DNA from: CAZADA01 sp964568975
GTDB taxonomy: Bacteria; Pseudomonadota; Alphaproteobacteria; Caulobacterales; Maricaulaceae
Length of the DNA: 64,000 bases
Assembly (NCBI GenBank): GCA_964568975.1
Contig: CAZMSO010000016.1
Location: 1-64,000 of the forward strand
Direction of reading: 5' to 3'
Position 1 is the first letter of the stretch; every line of letters starts with the position of its first letter. A program made the position numbers and the translations under genes. Shown here in pieces: positions 59,491 through 64,000 of this stretch. A model generated the notes under the pieces. That model saw nothing but the letters and a program-made list of their open reading frames with translations. It made no database searches and had not been told where the DNA came from.

Positions 59491-60117
59491 CTAATAATCA
59501 ATGCCGCGTTGGGCTTTAACGCCGGCCTTGAAGGGGTGCTTGATCTCGCGCATCTCGCTCACAAGGTCGGCGTAGTCTATGATCGCGTCCTTCGCGCCGC
59601 GGCCGGTAAGAATGACGCTGGTGCGGTCAGACCGCGCTTTCAGCGCATCAAGCACCGCCGCCGGCGTGAGATAGTCCAACATCAGCGCGATGTTGATCTC
59701 GTCCAGGACGACCAAGTCGTAATCGCCAGACGCCATGAACTCTCGCGCTTGGTCGAGCGCCGCTTCCGACGCCGCGACGTCGCGGGACCGGTCTTGGGTG
59801 TCCCAGGTGAAGCCTTCGCCCATCGTCCGCCAAGTGAGCTGATCGGGAAAACGGTCGAAGAACTGGCGCTCGCCCGTCACCCAATCGCCCTTGATAAATT
59901 GCACCACCGCCACCTGATGGCCCCAGCCCAAGGCGCGCGCGATCACACCAAAGGCGGAGCTCGACTTGCCTTTGCCGTCGCCCGTGTGGACAAGCACCAA
60001 ACCGCGGCCGGGATCGCCGGCTTCGGCCACTTTGCGCTTTTGCTCGGCTTGGAGCGCTTTCATGTCATCCGTGTGGGCGCGGTCAGCGCCGTCGGGCGTG
60101 GGCGTGTCAGCGGTCAT
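59491..60117 (-). CDS. cobO: Cob(I)yrinic acid a,c-diamide adenosyltransferase CobO
   Basis: 208 residues. P-loop LVHTGDGKGKSSSAFGV, then ALGWGHQVAVVQFIKG, the EGFTWDTQD segment and the Walker-B-like VLDEINIAL. It adds the adenosyl group to cobalt in B12 synthesis or salvage. Divergent from the MFS gene. No cobalamin riboswitch is apparent in the 141 bases upstream. Confidence 0.94.
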   Translation of the reverse strand: MTADTPTPDGADRAHTDDMKALQAEQKRKVAEAGDPGRGLVLVHTGDGKGKSSSAFGVIARALGWGHQVAVVQFIKGDWVTGERQFFDRFPDQLTWRTMGEGFTWDTQDRSRDVAASEAALDQAREFMASGDYDLVVLDEINIALMLDYLTPAAVLDALKARSDRTSVILTGRGAKDAIIDYADLVSEMREIKHPFKAGVKAQRGIDY

Positions 60118-60258
60118 GGCGGCCTTTCGTGCGCGAGCGGCGGCGGAGCGCGTCGCGCGCGCGACGCCCCAGACAAACCATACGATGGTGGGGCCGAAAG
60201 GCTAGGGCCGCGACCGCGACGGCTTGCACGTCGCGACCATCCGACCCAGGGTGCGCGG

Positions 60259-61554
60259 GTGACTGACGGCCCTTCCCCCTCCGCGGCGTCCCACGCCCCA
60301 ACGCCGGCCCCGGGCGCACGCCCGGCCGCGGCGGCCTTTATCGTGGCGACTGTGTTCATTGACGCCCTTGGTTTCAGCCTGATCATGCCGGTCTTGCCGT
60401 TCTTGATCCAAGAGCTCACAGGCGAGGGCGTGGCGGCGGCGGCGCGATGGGGCGGCCTGGCGACCTTCGTCTACGCGATTATGCAGTTTGTGTTTTCGCC
60501 CGTGTTCGGCGGCCTGTCGGATCGGTTCGGGCGGCGGCCAGTGCTCTTGATGTCGCTGACGGCGCTGGCGGTGGATTTCCTGCTGATGGGGCTCGCCCAC
60601 GCGCTGTGGGTGTTTTTCATCGCGCGTCTGTTGTCAGGGATTTTCGCGGCCACCTACTCGACCGCCAACGCCTACATCGCCGACACCACGCCCGCCGACC
60701 GGCGCGCGGAACGCTTCGGCTGGTTGGGCGCAGCCATGGGTCTGGGCTTTGTCCTTGGGCCGGCCTTAGGCGGCGCGTTGGGAGAGGTGAGCCCGCGCGC
60801 ACCCTTTTTCGCGGCCGCCGCCATTGCCGCGCTCAATGCAGCGTATGGCTTTTTCGTCGTACCGGAGTCCCTCACGCGGGACAACCGCCGCGCGTTTTCC
60901 TGGGCGCGGGCGAATGTGTTTGGTTCGCTGCGCCAACTGTCGAAGATCGACGGCCTCAGCACGCTGGTGGCGGTGTCTTTCTTGGCGAGCCTGTCGGAGT
61001 TCGTCTACCCGGCGGTGTGGTCTTATGTGGCGATCGGGAAGTTCGGCTGGTCGTCCCGGGAGATCGGCCTGTCGGTGGCGTATTTCGGGGCGGTGTTCGC
61101 CGTCTCCCAAGCGGCGGTGATCCCGCTCCTGATGCCGCGGCTCGGCGCGCGGCGCGCGATTTGGATCGCCACCAGCGTCGAGGTCGTGTCGCTGGCGGGC
61201 TTGGCCTTCGCGCCCAACGGCGTATGGGTTTATTTCTGGATCTCGACGGCGCTGATCAGCGGCATGCAAGGCCCGGCTTTGCAAAAAGTGATGACGGAGC
61301 GGGTCGCCGCCGACGCCCAGGGCGAGCTGCAAGGCGGGCTCTCCGCGCTCACTGGGATCGTGTTGATCATTGCGCCGCTGATGTACACGCAAGTGTTCGC
61401 CGCCTTTGACGAGGGCGCCGGCGGCGTGCGGTTTCCCGGAGCGCCGTTCTTGGTGGCCGCGGCGGTCTCGGCGGCGGCGCTGGCGCTCTTCATGGCGCGC
61501 AAACGGCGCTCAACCAACACTCACGCCCATGACACGCCGCCTGCGGCGGAGTAA
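60259..61554 (+). CDS. MFS transporter, TetA-like family
   Basis: 431 residues with twelve membrane segments. Markers: FIDALGFSLIMPVLPFL, motif A GGLSDRFGRRPVLLMSL, and AYIADTTPADRRAERFG, typical of the tetracycline-type drug:H+ antiporter subgroup; many chromosomal members are not known drug pumps. The GTG at 60259 is the first plausible start; the long frame upstream is antisense to cobO. Confidence 0.85.
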   Translation: MTDGPSPSAASHAPTPAPGARPAAAAFIVATVFIDALGFSLIMPVLPFLIQELTGEGVAAAARWGGLATFVYAIMQFVFSPVFGGLSDRFGRRPVLLMSLTALAVDFLLMGLAHALWVFFIARLLSGIFAATYSTANAYIADTTPADRRAERFGWLGAAMGLGFVLGPALGGALGEVSPRAPFFAAAAIAALNAAYGFFVVPESLTRDNRRAFSWARANVFGSLRQLSKIDGLSTLVAVSFLASLSEFVYPAVWSYVAIGKFGWSSREIGLSVAYFGAVFAVSQAAVIPLLMPRLGARRAIWIATSVEVVSLAGLAFAPNGVWVYFWISTALISGMQGPALQKVMTERVAADAQGELQGGLSALTGIVLIIAPLMYTQVFAAFDEGAGGVRFPGAPFLVAAAVSAAALALFMARKRRSTNTHAHDTPPAAE

Positions 61555-61617
61555 CCTGTCACACGCGTCGGTCACAGTAGTCCATGACACCGGCGACACA
61601 ACACAGGTGCGAGACGC

Positions 61618-63516
61618 ATGACCGACACCGCCCCGTTTCCAAAGCCGTCGCGTCCCCCCCAAACCAACGCCGCCGCGGCGGATCACGCCGCCGCGCCGCG
61701 CAACGCCGCGCAGCCCGCCGCCGGGCCGCACGCTAACGGGCTGCAGGCTGGCGGGCTGCGCGGCGATGGGACGCCGGCCGCCGCGCGCGCCTTCCCGCCG
61801 GAGACCGCAGACACACTCGACCGCACCTTCCGCGCGGCTTTGGCGCAAGCGACGTCGGGCGTGTCGCCGTTTGCGTTGGCTGCGACTTGGATGGACTGGG
61901 CGGTGCACTTGGCTGTCGCGCCAGGGCGGCGCTGGGCGCTCGCCACTCAAGCCCTTGCGGACGCCCAGCGCGTGGGCCGCTTCAGCGCCGCCGCGGCGGT
62001 CGGCGCATCCACGGAGCCGCCCTTCCCCGACGCGTTCGCCGACAAGCGCTGCCAGGGCGACGCCTGGCGCGCTTTCCCCTATTCGGCATGGGTGCAAGGC
62101 TGGGCGGCGGCGGCGGACTGGTGGCGCGCGGCGACCAAGGATGTGCGCGGCGTCAGCGCCCGCAACACGGAACGCGCCCTGTTCATGGTCGAAAGCGCCT
62201 TAGCCGCGAGCCATCCGTCGAACTTTCTCGCCACCAACCCCGTTGTCCAACAACAAGCGCTCGCAAGCGGCGGCGCCACCCTGGCGAAGGGCGGCGCGCT
62301 TTTGCTGGAGGACATGACGCGCACCGTCAACGGCCAGCCGCCTGTCGGCGCAGAGGCGTTCCGCCCCGGGGACGCCGTGGCTGCGACGCCGGGGCGCGTG
62401 GTGTTCCGCAATGACTTGATCGAACTCATTCAGTATGAGCCGACGACGGACGCTGTCCGCGCTGAACCCGTGCTGTTCGTGCCGGCGTGGATTATGAAGT
62501 ACTACATCCTTGATCTGTCGCCGCACAATTCACTCGTCCGTTGGCTGACGGAACAGGGCTTTACGGTGTTCATGATCTCCTGGCGCAATCCGACGCCGGA
62601 GCAACGAGATTTCGGTCTCGACGATTACCGGACGCAGGGCGTCATGGCGGCGATGGACGTTGTGAGCGCGGTGCGGCCGGGCGTGCGCATGCATGCCGCG
62701 GGCTATTGCTTGGGCGGCACGATGTTGACCATCGCGGCCGCGCAAATGGCGCGTGATGGGGACGACCGCATCGCCTCGCTGACTTTGTTGGCGGCGCAGA
62801 TCGACTTTGAAGAGGCGGGCGAACTTCTGCTTTTTATTGACGAACCGCAGGTCGCCTACCTGGAAGACTTGATGTGGGAGCAAGGCGTTCTTGAAGGCGA
62901 CCAGATGTCGGGTGCCTTCACGATGCTGCGTGCGGAGGACCTCGTCTGGTCGAACGCGATGCGGACTTACCTCTTGGGCGAACGCACGCCGATGATCGAC
63001 CTCATGGCGTGGAGCCAAGACAAGACCCGCATGCCTTACCGCATGCACTCGCAGTATTTGCGTCAGCTGTTTTTGGAGAACCAATTCACCAGCGGGCGGT
63101 TTTGCGTCGACGGCCGGGTCGCGGCCGTGCGCGACATTGACGCAGACATGTTTGTGGTCGGGACGGAGAAGGACCACATCGCGCCCTGGCGCTCGGTCTT
63201 TAAAATGCATTTGTTCGCGGATTCCGAGATCACCTTCGTCCTCACATCCGGCGGCCACAACGCCGGCATTGTGTCAGAGCCGGGCCGGCCGCGGCGCCGG
63301 CACCGTCAGGCCCAGTTCCGGCCGGAGGACCACTATCGCAGTCCTGATCTGTGGCGCGACAGCACCGACCCGGCGGCGGGCTCGTGGTGGCCGGCGTGGG
63401 CGGAATGGCTGCATCAGCGCAGCGGCGGCTGGACGCCGCCGCCAGAGATGGGCGCGCCTGAGGCCGGCTATGCGCCGACGGACGCCGCGCCCGGACGCTA
63501 TGTCTTTGAGGTGTAG
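61618..63516 (+). CDS. phaC: Poly(3-hydroxyalkanoate) synthase PhaC
   Basis: 632 residues. Nucleophile cysteine in HAAGYCLGGTML, the Asp in VVGTEKDHIAPWRS, and His in LTSGGHNAGIV. The N-terminal PhaC domain shows HPSNFLATNPVVQQQALASG (in part) and GKVVFRNDLIELIQY-like GRVVFRNDLIELIQY. The enzyme polymerises hydroxyacyl-CoA into storage granules. Slightly long for class I with an Ala/Pro-rich N-terminal extension of about 55 residues. It overlaps the convergent ABC gene by 19 bases. Confidence 0.93.
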   Translation: MTDTAPFPKPSRPPQTNAAAADHAAAPRNAAQPAAGPHANGLQAGGLRGDGTPAAARAFPPETADTLDRTFRAALAQATSGVSPFALAATWMDWAVHLAVAPGRRWALATQALADAQRVGRFSAAAAVGASTEPPFPDAFADKRCQGDAWRAFPYSAWVQGWAAAADWWRAATKDVRGVSARNTERALFMVESALAASHPSNFLATNPVVQQQALASGGATLAKGGALLLEDMTRTVNGQPPVGAEAFRPGDAVAATPGRVVFRNDLIELIQYEPTTDAVRAEPVLFVPAWIMKYYILDLSPHNSLVRWLTEQGFTVFMISWRNPTPEQRDFGLDDYRTQGVMAAMDVVSAVRPGVRMHAAGYCLGGTMLTIAAAQMARDGDDRIASLTLLAAQIDFEEAGELLLFIDEPQVAYLEDLMWEQGVLEGDQMSGAFTMLRAEDLVWSNAMRTYLLGERTPMIDLMAWSQDKTRMPYRMHSQYLRQLFLENQFTSGRFCVDGRVAAVRDIDADMFVVGTEKDHIAPWRSVFKMHLFADSEITFVLTSGGHNAGIVSEPGRPRRRHRQAQFRPEDHYRSPDLWRDSTDPAAGSWWPAWAEWLHQRSGGWTPPPEMGAPEAGYAPTDAAPGRYVFEV

Positions 63517-64000
63517 CCCAGCCCGTCAAACGCCACCTCAGCGCCCGACACCCGCGCGCGCACGCCATAGACCTCCGCGAGGCGCTGGGCGGTGAGGGTC
63601 TCTGACGGCGGACCATCGGCGACAATCCGGCCGTCCGCCATCCAGACCAAGCGTTGAGCGTAACGCGCCGCCAGCCCGACATCGTGAAGCACCACAAGCG
63701 CGCCGCCCCCCGCCGCGACAAATGCCTTGATGAGATCGAGGATCCGGAACTGATGGCGCGGATCGAGGCCGGCGATGGGCTCATCCGCCACAAGCAACGG
63801 CGCCTCTGCGGCGAAGGCGCGCGCGCAATGGACCCGCGCCAGCTCGCCGCCCGACAGAGTGTCGACACGCCGATCGGCGATCGCGTCAAGGTCGCATGCG
63901 GTTAAGGCGCGCTCCACCGCCGCTGCGTCCGCGCCCGCAAGACGTCCAAGCGCCGCGCCGTGGGCGAAGCGGCCGAGAGCGACCACGTCGCGCACCCGGT
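63498..64000 (-). CDS. Iron/siderophore- or B12-type ABC transporter ATP-binding protein (partial)
   Basis: Only the C-terminal ~167 residues lie in the window; the start is beyond base 64000. The visible part has VVALGRFAHG, the signature LSGGELARVHCARAFA, Walker B LLVADEPIAGLDP and the switch histidine LVVLHDVGLA. This fits FecE/HmuV/BtuD-type ATPases that drive uptake of iron chelates or cobalamin. The specific substrate cannot be told here. It overlaps the end of phaC convergently. Confidence 0.85.
   Translation of the reverse strand, partial: RVRDVVALGRFAHGAALGRLAGADAAAVERALTACDLDAIADRRVDTLSGGELARVHCARAFAAEAPLLVADEPIAGLDPRHQFRILDLIKAFVAAGGGALVVLHDVGLAARYAQRLVWMADGRIVADGPPSETLTAQRLAEVYGVRARVSGAEVAFDGLGYTSKT

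Noticed and set aside
60118..60258. Cobalamin riboswitch upstream of cobO
   Set aside because: No B12-box-like sequence or long leader is seen.

Overview
This window is a GC-rich (roughly two-thirds G+C) piece of an alphaproteobacterial chromosome. The evidence is a complete division and cell-wall (dcw) cluster running mraZ to ftsZ followed by lpxC, bamD and ligA; an FtsZ tail of the alphaproteobacterial type; a COX4_pro_2-type aa3 oxidase subunit IV; a split-type transhydrogenase alpha subunit; COQ7; and PHA synthase. I cannot place it below class; a Caulobacterales, Parvularculales or Hyphomonadaceae-like organism would fit. Two runs of exactly 100 N (7271-7370 and 21762-21861) are assembly gaps, and both touch short tandem repeats.

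Layout. 1-4 kb: tRNA-Leu, a hydratase-like enzyme, a DUF115-like protein, ExoD, DsbB and COQ7. 4-7.1 kb: a large DUF748 (AsmA-like) protein. 7.4-12.9 kb, minus strand: a chaperone-usher-like export locus (usher, two DUF4402 subunits, periplasmic chaperone). The usher has an unusual C-terminal extension ending in a SPOR domain, and it is divergent from a double-SPOR lipoprotein (13.1-14.5 kb). 15.4-42.2 kb, minus strand: the dcw supercluster, mostly with 4-base ATGA overlaps. It is interrupted by an opposite-strand pseudogene between murG and murC, and by a Uma2-family gene plus a two-domain aspartic protease between murC and murB. 43.9-44.4 kb: RNase P RNA. 44.5-64 kb: ordinary chromosomal genes (two MFS transporters, EamA transporter, AmiD-like amidase, DjlA-like protein, fused 5-oxoprolinase, a probable outer-membrane barrel, alpha/beta hydrolase, aa3 subunit IV plus pntAA, cobO, phaC, and the end of an iron/B12-type ABC ATPase).

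The most notable signal is a family of three paralogous lipoproteins (14608-15384, 29427-30272, 42719-43525). Each carries a secreted phospholipase A2-like signature: a calcium-loop-like Y-G-x-F-C-G followed by D-x-I-D-x-[AS]-C-[RK]-[LI]-H-D-[IV]-C-[FY]. One copy lies just beyond ligA, one sits inside the dcw cluster, and one lies upstream of mraZ, so they bracket and interrupt the cell-wall cluster. The middle copy is broken by one in-frame TGA.

A second theme is SPOR domains with a shared cysteine pattern, on both the usher and the divergent lipoprotein. This suggests an export apparatus positioned by septal peptidoglycan. A third is a genome-wide habit of 12-15 bp tandem duplications in intergenic DNA, and inside ftsA as an Ala-Phe-Asp-Gly repeat.
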